Shown here: piece by piece, positions 6,931 to 13,712 of the stretch
Numbering within the stretch: position 1 is the stretch's first letter
Layout of the letters: each line of letters opens with the position of its first letter
IMG/VR virus record: IMGVR_UViG_3300044825_003714
Coordinates: 1-20,793 of that record
Origin: a virus
Length of the DNA: 20,793 bases
Strand: one strand, 5' to 3'
Program-made: the position numbers and the translations under genes
Notes under the pieces: generated by a model
Databases searched by the model: none
Told to the model about the DNA's origin: nothing
The model's input: the letters and a program-made list of their open reading frames with translations, nothing else

Positions 6931-7394
6931 GCTTTACGAACCCCAATGGCGCTCCCGAGTCGATCCGTCGGCAAGGCGCGGAGAAGCTCCAGGCGCTCGT
7001 CGTGAACGGCGTGGTCCTCTACCTCGCGGCGCAGGACGCGCACTGGAACGTGAAGGGCCCCGCGTTCGGCCCGCTGCACGAGCTATTCGGCGAGCTGTAC
7101 GAGACGGCGCACGACCTCGTGGACCGCCTCGCCGAACGCGTCGTGACCCTCGGCGGCACCGCAAGCGGTCTCGCGGTCCTAGGCAGCAAAACGACTGTCG
7201 CGCCGCCGCCGACGCAAGATGGACTGGCTTTCTGCGCGTCGCTCGCGCCACTCCTCGCCGCGTACATCGCTGAGGTCGACGAGACGTACCATGAGCTCGA
7301 AGGACTCCGCCTCACGGCGGACGCAAACGCGCTTCAGGACGCAATCGAGAGTCTCGAAAAGCTCGGCTGGAAGATCACCGCACACCTGGCCTGA
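6927..7394 (+). CDS. dps: Dps/ferritin-like protein with an altered ferroxidase site
   Basis: 155 residues, the usual Dps length, from GTG 6927 in a GTGA overlap. Dps proteins form 12-subunit shells that oxidise and store iron and may bind DNA. The Dps signature is clear: HWNVKG at 39-44, Phe47, His51, and DRLAERVVTLGG at 66-77. Against the known ligand spacing (E. coli His51, His63, Asp67, Asp78, Glu82), this protein has His39, His51, Gly55, Asp66 and Glu70. Four of five positions are thus kept and one Asp is replaced by Gly (codon GGC, 7089-7091). The N-terminus is short and lacks the Lys-rich DNA-binding tail of E. coli Dps. Its place between portal and protease genes suggests co-expression with the capsid. 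The fold call is strong; iron chemistry and role are uncertain. Confidence 0.9.
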   Translation: MSFTNPNGAPESIRRQGAEKLQALVVNGVVLYLAAQDAHWNVKGPAFGPLHELFGELYETAHDLVDRLAERVVTLGGTASGLAVLGSKTTVAPPPTQDGLAFCASLAPLLAAYIAEVDETYHELEGLRLTADANALQDAIESLEKLGWKITAHLA

Positions 7395-7396
7395 AC

Positions 7397-8842
7397 ATGA
7401 ACGAGCCCACCCCCTTCAACCGCGCGCTCGCGCTCGGCTTCATCGGCGCAGGCGCGAACGGAACCCCCATGGTGAACACCGATGGACGAAAAAGCGATCA
7501 CGCGCGCGACGCGACTCCCCAACCGGCCGGAGATGACGGGTTCGCAGCATCGAATGGCATGCTTTTGCGGAACGCCGACGTGCGCAGTGTGCGCCGAGAG
7601 GATCGCCCGCATCCCATCACGAAAGAGGTCCGTCGACTCGTCGTCGCCGACTGGGTCGCCAGCACCGAATCCATCGACTTCTACGAATCGATCCTGATCG
7701 CCGATTGGGACAAAAACGGGGGACTCGATCAATTCCGGAAGAACCCCGTCCTCCTGTGGGCGCACGATCGCTCGTTCACGCATTCGATGCTCGCGATTGG
7801 GCATTGCGAGAACGTTCGTGTCGAGAAGAACCAGCTCCTGCTCACGTGCGTGTTTGACGACACGACGGAGTTTGACCGGGAGATCGCCGAGAAGGTCGAA
7901 AAGGGCGTGATTCGCATGGGCTCGGTAGGCTTCGACTGGACCAAGGCGGAACTGCGCACCGTTGGCGATCGCGAAGTGGTCGTGTTTTCGGGCAACAGCC
8001 TGCGCGAGTTCTCGATCTGCAACATCGGCGCGAACAACGACGCGCTGTCGCAGCGAGACCTCGTCCGTGTGACGCGCGAGCTCGTGCGAGCCCGTGGATC
8101 CATCGCCCAACAGGACGCGATCACCGCCTACCGCGAGCAGCACACGCGAGCCGCGAAGACTTCTCCCACGCCGGCCATCCCCACCCCCCGCGCGCCACAG
8201 CCCGGCGCCCCCAAGGACATCACCATGAAGACGCTTCCGATCGACGTGCGCGCCCATCGCGCCTCTCCCACCACCCCCGTCGCTTGTCCCGCCTGCAACG
8301 AGGCGATGGCCGTGCAGCTCACCAACGTCCCCGAGGCCGACGAGAAAGCCGTGGCGGATCTCACCGCGCGCGCCACGGCCGCCGAGGGGAAGCTCTCGGA
8401 GACGACCCGCTCGCTCGATGTCACCAAGACCGAGCTGGACGCCGCCAAGGCGCGGATCGCGGCGATGGAGCCGGAGCTGACCGCTGCGCGCGCCACCGCC
8501 GAGAAGCACCAGGCGGAACGCGTGGCGGCGGCGATCGACGAGCGCGTCGGCAAGCGCATCTTCGCCACGGAGCGCGCGACCGAGATCAAGTTGGCCGGCC
8601 TCCTCCTCGCGGACCGCACGCCCGACCCCGACAAGGCCGGCTCGACGCTCGGCGAAAAGGCGTGGTCTGCGCGCCTCGCCGAGATCGACGCGCGCCCGGA
8701 CATTGGCCTCCTCGGCGCGCCGATCACGGGCGCCGATCAGAAAAACAACACCGGCGCCGGCCATGAGCCTCAGGCCCGCAGTCTCGCCGCCGAGATCGAC
8801 GCGCTGCTCGCGAAGCAGGCGGGCGCGGCGCTCCCCTCCTGA
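7397..8842 (+). CDS. Prohead protease with C-terminal scaffold domain
   Basis: 481 residues from ATG 7397, two bases after the previous stop, with no good Shine-Dalgarno; ATG 7469 is an in-frame alternative. Residues about 75-235 form an HK97/S78-type serine protease. The expected catalytic His is His123 (LLWAHDRS), the Ser is Ser176 (RMGSVGFDW), and an acidic partner may be Glu204 (NSLREFSI). This enzyme matures the prohead by cutting scaffold and often capsid protein. Residues about 235-276 are a Pro/Ala linker. Residues 277-481 form a scaffold with CPAC at about 295-298 and a long charged coiled coil at about 320-385. A protease-scaffold fusion just before the capsid gene is a familiar arrangement, as in the Mu I/Z pair. 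Confidence 0.9.
   Translation: MNEPTPFNRALALGFIGAGANGTPMVNTDGRKSDHARDATPQPAGDDGFAASNGMLLRNADVRSVRREDRPHPITKEVRRLVVADWVASTESIDFYESILIADWDKNGGLDQFRKNPVLLWAHDRSFTHSMLAIGHCENVRVEKNQLLLTCVFDDTTEFDREIAEKVEKGVIRMGSVGFDWTKAELRTVGDREVVVFSGNSLREFSICNIGANNDALSQRDLVRVTRELVRARGSIAQQDAITAYREQHTRAAKTSPTPAIPTPRAPQPGAPKDITMKTLPIDVRAHRASPTTPVACPACNEAMAVQLTNVPEADEKAVADLTARATAAEGKLSETTRSLDVTKTELDAAKARIAAMEPELTAARATAEKHQAERVAAAIDERVGKRIFATERATEIKLAGLLLADRTPDPDKAGSTLGEKAWSARLAEIDARPDIGLLGAPITGADQKNNTGAGHEPQARSLAAEIDALLAKQAGAALPS
8225..8842 (+). CDS. Probable nested scaffold protein from an internal start
   Basis: Inside the protease gene, ATG 8225 is in frame and preceded by AAGGA at 8213-8217, seven bases upstream. 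This is a far better ribosome-binding site than that of the full-length start. It lies exactly at the end of the Pro-rich linker and would yield 205 residues made only of the scaffold: a CPAC motif, a long coiled coil and a tail that is helical near its end (LAAEIDALLAKQAG). Separate expression of a scaffold from within a protease gene is established for lambda C/Nu3 and Mu I/Z. Here it is inferred from the start site and domain boundary. The scaffold would guide capsid assembly and then be degraded. Confidence 0.55.
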   Translation: MKTLPIDVRAHRASPTTPVACPACNEAMAVQLTNVPEADEKAVADLTARATAAEGKLSETTRSLDVTKTELDAAKARIAAMEPELTAARATAEKHQAERVAAAIDERVGKRIFATERATEIKLAGLLLADRTPDPDKAGSTLGEKAWSARLAEIDARPDIGLLGAPITGADQKNNTGAGHEPQARSLAAEIDALLAKQAGAALPS

Positions 8843-8881
8843 CCCTCACCGCCGTTTTCTGCGGCCCTTCGGAGATCCCTC

Positions 8882-9310
8882 ATGTCCACAGCAATTCCTC
8901 GCGTGCGCGAAAACGTCGACCACGCGTTCATCTGGCCGTTCACCGATCCGTCCATGCCCTCCTTCGCCAAGGGCGACCGGGTGAAGTTCGGGTCGAGCGA
9001 CACCCTCCTCGCGGCCGTCACCGGGCCGGACGACTTGAGCTTCGGCTACGTCTACCAGCAGAACGGCAAGACCGTCGAAGTCATCATGGACGGCATCACG
9101 ATCATCAAGGTCAAGGTCGTCACCTCGGGCACCGCCACGCGTGGCGCCTACGCCGTGATGTCGTCGACGGCGAATCAGTACCAGGACGCGGCCGACAACG
9201 GCGGCGGCACCACGGCGCAGTCCATCGCCGGACGTTTCATGAACTCGGGCGAGAACGGCGACGAAGTCGGTCTGCTCGTGGGCGGCGTCAACATGCGCAC
9301 CGTCACCTGA
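8882..9310 (+). CDS. Putative head decoration protein (DUF2190-like)
   Basis: 142 residues from ATG 8882 with GGAGAT at 8871-8876. The 39-base leader (8843-8881) holds no gene. The protein is small and strand-rich. Residues about 25-60 carry hydrophobic strands (KGDRVKFGSS, SFGYVYQQNG) and residues about 65-95 a VKVVTSGTATRGAYAVMSS segment of the kind seen in DUF2190 capsid decoration proteins. The C-terminal region (AQSIAGRFMNSGENGDEVGL) has the typical 'replaced value, then gdeV' pattern. Such proteins bind the outside of the capsid at high copy number and stabilise it. The position between scaffold and major capsid protein fits well. There are no membrane or catalytic features. Confidence 0.75.
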   Translation: MSTAIPRVRENVDHAFIWPFTDPSMPSFAKGDRVKFGSSDTLLAAVTGPDDLSFGYVYQQNGKTVEVIMDGITIIKVKVVTSGTATRGAYAVMSSTANQYQDAADNGGGTTAQSIAGRFMNSGENGDEVGLLVGGVNMRTVT

Positions 9311-9366
9311 TCTCACCGCCTCTGCGCCCCACCTCCGCGCGAGGCCCCAACCGCAACCGCTTGCCC

Positions 9367-9386
9367 CGGGCCAAGAGCCCGAAGGG
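9367..9386 (+). promoter_or_regulatory. Small hairpin abutting the capsid ribosome-binding site
   Basis: CGGGC (9367-9371) and GCCCG (9377-9381) form a perfect 5-bp stem with a CAAGA loop. The stem's last base is the first base of the GAAGGG ribosome-binding site (9381-9386) for the major capsid gene at 9393. A stem here could tune initiation or protect a processed mRNA end. The 82-base leader (9311-9392) otherwise shows no gene. A short stem is easy to find by chance at this G+C. Confidence 0.25.
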
Positions 9387-9392
9387 ACTCCT

Positions 9393-10619
9393 ATGCCCCG
9401 CATCGATCCTGTTCTCCGTGCCGAGGTCCACGCAGCCGTGCGCGAGGACCAGAAAACCGAAAAGGCGCGTGCCTGGGAGCGTTGGCTCCCCACCGCGCGC
9501 GCCTTCATCCGCGATCCGCGGAATCGTTCCGCGGTGCTCGCCGAGACGCGGCACCTGCTTGCGCAGGCCATCCGGTCCGGGCGCAACATCTTCACCGAGG
9601 ACGAGGTGGCGCAGCTCTATGCGCGCGATCGCGACCTCCAGGCGTACGTGCAGAACCCGGCCGCCAACGTCCGTGATCTCGGCCCGGCCGCAGTGCACGT
9701 CGACACGCTCATGAGCCAGATGTCGGTGCGGTTCTCGAACCCCGACTACATCGGCGAGCAGCTCGCGGAGCCGTTCCAGGTCGACAAGGAGAGTAACCTC
9801 TTCGCGTTCTACGACGAGCGAGGAAACCTCGCGTTCCCGTCGAACACGGCCGGGTCGCGTGGTGAGATCCCCGAGGTGAACCAGGGGATCAACATCACCG
9901 ACCACAACTACAAGTGCTTGCCGCTCGGCATGAAAGCGCTCGTCACCCCGCGTGAAATCTCGAACGCGGATGTGCCGCTCGATCCGATGGTCGATCACCT
10001 CCTGCTCGTGATGGAGGGCAACGCCTGGAACCGCGAGGTTTCTGACGCGGCCTTCTACACGTCCACCTCGAACTACGCGGCGGCGAACATCACCGCGATC
10101 AACGCGGGCGAAGAGTACGACTCGTCGGGCGGCGGCAACCCGAACAAGCAAATCCAGGACGCCGTGATCCGTGTGTTCCGTGCTCGCGGCGCCACCAAGC
10201 GCATCGGCGCGATGTCGATTGACACGTTCACAGTGCTCTCGCGTCACCCGGCGATCCGCGACCTGTTCAAGTACACGGCGGACGGCTTCGCCTCGCGACA
10301 ACAGCTCGCGCGCTACTACGGGCTCGACGACCTCCTCGTCGGTGAGGCCTGGAAGGACACGGCGAACAGCGGTCAGACGGCGAACTACGGCCGTATCTGG
10401 AACGACTCGATCGTCATCATCTGCCAGAACCCCGGCCTCGGCGTCCGGTCGTACTCGCACTCGAAGCGCTTCCGGAAGGGCGCGCTGAAGAACGAGACGA
10501 TCTTCGTCCCGCAGGACGGCTTCGAAGGCGTTTACACGATCCGCGAGACGTACATGGAGACCGTGGTCTCCGTGGCTCCGCGCGCTGGCTCGCTCCTAAC
10601 GAACGCGCTGTCGTCCTGA
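9393..10619 (+). CDS. Major capsid protein (HK97 fold, putative)
   Basis: 408 residues from ATG 9393, six bases after GAAGGG. Residues about 1-100 are a charged helical N-arm. The capsid-like body begins near 103 (HVDTLMSQMSVRFSN), followed by a P-domain/E-loop-type stretch (EQLAEPFQVDKESNLFAFYD). The middle has LPLGMKALVTPREISNAD and a spine-helix-like LDPMVDHLLLVMEGN. The C-terminal half includes the A-domain-like KRIGAMSIDTFTVLSRHP and ends with strands (YTIRETYMETVVSV). The N-arm could be a delta-domain cut off by the upstream protease; that is inference. Place after protease/scaffold and decoration genes, length and composition all agree with the main shell protein. Confidence 0.9.
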   Translation: MPRIDPVLRAEVHAAVREDQKTEKARAWERWLPTARAFIRDPRNRSAVLAETRHLLAQAIRSGRNIFTEDEVAQLYARDRDLQAYVQNPAANVRDLGPAAVHVDTLMSQMSVRFSNPDYIGEQLAEPFQVDKESNLFAFYDERGNLAFPSNTAGSRGEIPEVNQGINITDHNYKCLPLGMKALVTPREISNADVPLDPMVDHLLLVMEGNAWNREVSDAAFYTSTSNYAAANITAINAGEEYDSSGGGNPNKQIQDAVIRVFRARGATKRIGAMSIDTFTVLSRHPAIRDLFKYTADGFASRQQLARYYGLDDLLVGEAWKDTANSGQTANYGRIWNDSIVIICQNPGLGVRSYSHSKRFRKGALKNETIFVPQDGFEGVYTIRETYMETVVSVAPRAGSLLTNALSS

Positions 10620-10626
10620 TGGTGCA

Positions 10627-10664
10627 CAGGGGGGAACGTCTCAGGGGGGACTGCAACTGAGGGA
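10627..10664 (+). repeat. Tandem G-run repeat in the leader after the capsid gene
   Basis: CAGGGGGGA occurs twice, at 10627-10635 and 10642-10650, and a shorter GAGGGA follows at 10659-10664. A 5-bp inverted repeat (CTCAG 10640-10644, CTGAG 10657-10661) overlaps it. The 56-base gap has no gene. The G-runs could act as stacked Shine-Dalgarno-like sites for the gene at 10676, whose nearest site is 11 bases away, or form a G-rich structure in RNA. Nothing shows which. Confidence 0.4.
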
Positions 10665-10675
10665 CACGTACGACC

Positions 10676-11266
10676 ATGGCCAAGAACACACCTCTCACCA
10701 ACGATCCGGCTCCTCCGCAGCCCGCCAGCGCCGACGTCGGCATGGAGCTTCTCTGCGCGAACTTCGAGGGCGGCATCACCGTGGCCGCCAAGGTCATCGG
10801 TCGCGACGAGCGCTGGGTGCGCGTGCGCATCGAGGAGCTCGACCGCGACTGGCTCGTGCGCCCCGAGCGGCTCGACCTCGCAAAGGGCACCTGGGAGCAC
10901 GTCGCGGCAGACTACCCGGCGGCCGCGGAGGACAAGGAGTTCGACGCTCTCTACCGCCCCGCGAAGATCGTCAAGGAAGACCCCGTCCGCGCGAAGAAGA
11001 TCGCGGAGGCCGCCGCGGCGCTCAAGAACCTCCTCCCCGATGGCCTGAAAAGCTCCGTCGACGACCTCGCGCAGGGCGCCACGGATCGGTTCGTCGGCGG
11101 TCCGGCCGGCAGCGTGCTCGCCCGCTGGAAGGGCAAGGGCAAGCTCGACGCACCGTTCGTGGAGCGCAAGACGCGTGAGACGAAGCGCGGCGCGACGACC
11201 GGGACCGAAGGCTGGTTCGCCAGGCCCACCGTGCAGAAGTTCGCCGCGCACTTCGAGCAACTCTGA
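10676..11266 (+). CDS. Unknown structural-region protein (position of Mu gp35)
   Basis: 196 residues from ATG 10676; the GAGGGA at 10659-10664 is rather distant at 11 bases. Residues about 22-65 look like a small beta barrel (MELLCANFEGGITVAAKV, then RWVRVRIEELDRDWLVRPE). Residues about 100-125 are a Lys/Ala-rich helix (RAKKIAEAAAALKNLL), and the C-terminal 60 residues are basic. There is no signal peptide or membrane segment. I do not recognise a family. The gene lies between the capsid gene and the head-tail adaptor, where Mu carries gp35, so a minor head or connector role is likely by position only. Confidence 0.6.
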   Translation: MAKNTPLTNDPAPPQPASADVGMELLCANFEGGITVAAKVIGRDERWVRVRIEELDRDWLVRPERLDLAKGTWEHVAADYPAAAEDKEFDALYRPAKIVKEDPVRAKKIAEAAAALKNLLPDGLKSSVDDLAQGATDRFVGGPAGSVLARWKGKGKLDAPFVERKTRETKRGATTGTEGWFARPTVQKFAAHFEQL

Positions 11267-11269
11267 CCC

Positions 11270-12112
11270 GTGCGGCGCCTGTACGCGGACATTTCCCCCG
11301 GCCTTGGGTGGGACGGGCGCGAGCCCGAAGCACTCGAAGCTGCGACGGCGACGCAGGCCACGACTCGAACCGTGTCCTCGTTCCTCGCGTCGGGGGTGTC
11401 CGCGCTGGCCGCCGCGCCTCGCCCGCTCGCGTTCCTCGTGGGGGGGACCGCCGCACACGCGCCGGCCACCGCCACGATCACTGGCACCAACGAGGACGAC
11501 GCCGCGCTTGTGGAGGTGGTGACGCTGCGGACGAACGCCTCAGGCGCTCGCGCGCTCGGCGCCACGTCCGGCAAGAAGGCCTTCAAGACAATCACCACGG
11601 TCGTCTATCCAGCTGGATCGGGCACGGGCGGGACCGTCGCCATCGGCCTCGGGCTCATCCCCGGCGTGCGCGACGTCCGCGGCAAGATCGCCTTCGAGTT
11701 TCTGCTCGAAGCACTCCAAGACCGCTCGCGCCCTGGAATGCTTGATGAACTGATGGTCGACACGCACTGCCTCGATGTGGCGGGTATGATCGACGGGAAG
11801 CTCGGGACGCCCAACGGCAATTACGATGTGCCGTTCGCGCTCGCCAACCTCGGCGACATCGGCCGGCTCGCGCTCGACCTGTGGGTCGCGGAGGCAGGCA
11901 AGGCGCACCCGGCCGCGATTGTCGTCGACCACGTACAACTCCGAAAAGACGCCGAGCGCGAGCTCGACATGATTCGCAAGGCAATGGCCGGGGTTGGTGC
12001 GACGCCCCCGGACCCGGCGGCGAACGTCGGCGGCGTTGTGGGCGCGATCGGCGCAGAGGCACCCTATGTCCCGCCGCAGTCGTTCACCTCGAACCTTGGA
12101 GACTTCGCGTGA
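11270..12112 (+). CDS. Head-tail adaptor (Mu gp36/DUF1320-like) fused to a beta domain
   Basis: 280 residues from GTG 11270, three bases after the previous stop. Residues about 26-134 repeat the beta domain of the protein at 4336: ATATITGTNEDDAAL, then GKKAFKTITTVVY, then GTVAIGLGLIPG. Residues about 150-245 look like a helical connector of the DUF1320/gp6 type, with MIDGKLG, YDVPFALANLGDIGRLALDL and KDAERELDMIRKAMAGV. Adaptors of this type form a ring beneath the portal. The fusion is unusual, because the adaptor family is normally just the helical unit of about 130-150 residues. A Pro/Gly-rich tail follows. The gene is joined by GTGA to the neck protein at 12109. The beta-domain relationship is clear by eye; the adaptor assignment is moderate. 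Confidence 0.7.
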   Translation: MRRLYADISPGLGWDGREPEALEAATATQATTRTVSSFLASGVSALAAAPRPLAFLVGGTAAHAPATATITGTNEDDAALVEVVTLRTNASGARALGATSGKKAFKTITTVVYPAGSGTGGTVAIGLGLIPGVRDVRGKIAFEFLLEALQDRSRPGMLDELMVDTHCLDVAGMIDGKLGTPNGNYDVPFALANLGDIGRLALDLWVAEAGKAHPAAIVVDHVQLRKDAERELDMIRKAMAGVGATPPDPAANVGGVVGAIGAEAPYVPPQSFTSNLGDFA

Positions 12113-12603
12113 AGGACATTTTTCAAGCCGTTCCCGACGCCGCAGCCTTCGATCGCGACCTCGTGAACGAGCTCCAGACCGCCGTCGGCCACACGACCGT
12201 CATCGTCACCGCGAAGGCACGCAGCGAGCACCGCTGGCAGCATCGCACCGGCGCGACGCGCGAAAGCATCGTCGGTGCCGTCTCCGACAGCGGCAAGGGC
12301 GCGAAGGGCACAGTCAACGTCGGCGAGAACGCCGCACGCCTCGCCACGGGCACCGCGCCACACCGCATCGAAGCGCATGATCGGAAGACGAGCGGCGGCC
12401 GTGACGCGTCCGGACGTTTCAAGAAGGGCGGCTCGCGTCCAGGCGTGCTCGCGTTCCCGATGGGCGGCACCACGATGTTCCGCCGCGCCGTGAACCACCC
12501 CGGCACGCAGCCGGACCCCTATCTCGACGCCGCGGCCGAGGCCGCTGGCGAAGAGCTCGCGGTCGCTGTGGAGCACGCTCTCGATAAGGCGCTTGGCAGT
12601 TGA
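12109..12603 (+). CDS. HK97 gp10-like neck/tail-completion protein
   Basis: 164 residues from GTG 12109, with GGAGA at 12098-12102; the open frame upstream only shadows the previous gene. The pattern fits the HK97 gp10-like/virion morphogenesis family: an N-terminal helix (DRDLVNELQTAV), an RTGATRESI motif at 46-54, a strand pair with GTVNVGENAARLATGTAPH, and a C-terminal HPGTQPDPYLDAA motif (130-142) before the last helix. Members form part of the neck joining head and tail. It follows the adaptor and precedes the likely tail terminator, the usual order. Length is typical. Confidence 0.85.
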   Translation: MKDIFQAVPDAAAFDRDLVNELQTAVGHTTVIVTAKARSEHRWQHRTGATRESIVGAVSDSGKGAKGTVNVGENAARLATGTAPHRIEAHDRKTSGGRDASGRFKKGGSRPGVLAFPMGGTTMFRRAVNHPGTQPDPYLDAAAEAAGEELAVAVEHALDKALGS

Positions 12604-13712
12604 GCGACGTCGTTGGCGCACTCTCCCTACCCGTCGCGGTGCCGGACGTCTGGCCCCCCACGGACCGCACGCTCGCCCCCGGCGATCCCGCGCTTGTCCA
12701 GCTCGGGAGCTTCGTCGCGACTGTCCTCCAGGCCGACTGCGGCACCGCGTGGGAAGCCCTCGACCCGGGCCGCCCTGCGCAGCCACGGGCGATCGACGGT
12801 GTGCGCCTCGGCGAAGGCGTAGTCCGCCGCGTGTGGTTCCAGGATCCGCGGCTCGGGTACTTCGCCCCGGAAGACCTCCCCGGCCTCTTCGTCTACCGCA
12901 CGGCGAAGGCCGACCACGCCCGCTTCAAGGCGGACGAATACCGTCGTCGCTGGCCGATCGCGATCGCATGGCTCCCGCCGCGCACCGAGGCCGATGCGCA
13001 GCGCCGGCAGCGCGACACGTTCATCAACGCCGTCACCGCGAGCCTCCATCGCAACCTCGTGTTCGCGCGACACCGCGCGTGGGTCCTCGACTCCGACCTT
13101 GCGGCACCGACCGGGCTCCTCGCGGCCGCGCTGACCTCGAGCACGTCGCTCACGACCATCACGAGCTTCGACGGAACGCTCGCGACCTTCCCGCTCAAGC
13201 CCGGCCGCCCCCTCCAGATCTCCACGTCCGTCGCGGTCGGCGCGTACAACACGACCGATCCGATCATCGTCACGGGCTGGCTCGACAGCGGCGCGACGCA
13301 CACGGACAAGCTCTACCTCACGAGCGCCAACGGCGGCGAGACGGTGGTGGGCACGTGGTCCTTTGCGACTCCGGTGAGCGTCACGATCCCCGCCCAGCTT
13401 CTCACCACAGGCTCGTTCACGATCGGCTTCTACGACTCCCCCGACGTGAAGCTTGGGAGTCTCGTGCAGCGCGTGTGCGGCTTCCTCCGGATGGAGATGA
13501 AGGGCGTCTCCACGCAGCCGATCCGCGTCGCGCAAGCCGTCGGTGAGCCCGTCGTCCACGTGGCTTGCGAGGTCACGGTCGACGTGACGGAAGAGGTGGA
13601 TTTCGACCTCGCGGAGCACGCCGAAGAGCTTCCCGATCCGCTTGTCGCCGCCGGCCTCGAAGCCGAGTTCGCACAAGGCAACAACGACCCATTCAACGCA
13701 TTCAGCCTATGA
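12600..13712 (+). CDS. Likely tail terminator/neck protein with an inserted beta domain
   Basis: 370 residues from TTG 12600, in a TTGA overlap; no strong Shine-Dalgarno, so coupling is likely. Residues about 25-160 and 280-340 read as two halves of one mixed alpha/beta protein: ARFKADEYRRRWPIAIAWLP and SLHRNLVFARHRAWV before the break, then CGFLRMEMKGVSTQPIRVAQ and VVHVACEVTVDVTEE after it. Between them, about 165-277, lies a Thr/Gly-rich beta domain (PIIVTGWLDSGATHTDKLYL, then GSFTIGFYDS) resembling the domain in the proteins at 4336 and 11270. Position before the sheath matches the tail terminator (Mu gp37 place). It is roughly twice the length I would expect, explained by the insertion. 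Function is inferred from order and shape. Confidence 0.65.
   Translation: MSDVVGALSLPVAVPDVWPPTDRTLAPGDPALVQLGSFVATVLQADCGTAWEALDPGRPAQPRAIDGVRLGEGVVRRVWFQDPRLGYFAPEDLPGLFVYRTAKADHARFKADEYRRRWPIAIAWLPPRTEADAQRRQRDTFINAVTASLHRNLVFARHRAWVLDSDLAAPTGLLAAALTSSTSLTTITSFDGTLATFPLKPGRPLQISTSVAVGAYNTTDPIIVTGWLDSGATHTDKLYLTSANGGETVVGTWSFATPVSVTIPAQLLTTGSFTIGFYDSPDVKLGSLVQRVCGFLRMEMKGVSTQPIRVAQAVGEPVVHVACEVTVDVTEEVDFDLAEHAEELPDPLVAAGLEAEFAQGNNDPFNAFSL

Noticed and set aside
7334-8764. Minus-strand open frame (476 codons) antisense to the protease-scaffold gene
   Set aside because: Low-complexity composition and no coherent motifs; the + strand carries conserved protease residues.
9303-10460. Minus-strand open frame (385 codons) antisense to the major capsid gene
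   Set aside because: Arg/Val/Asp-rich shadow of the capsid gene without a plausible start site.
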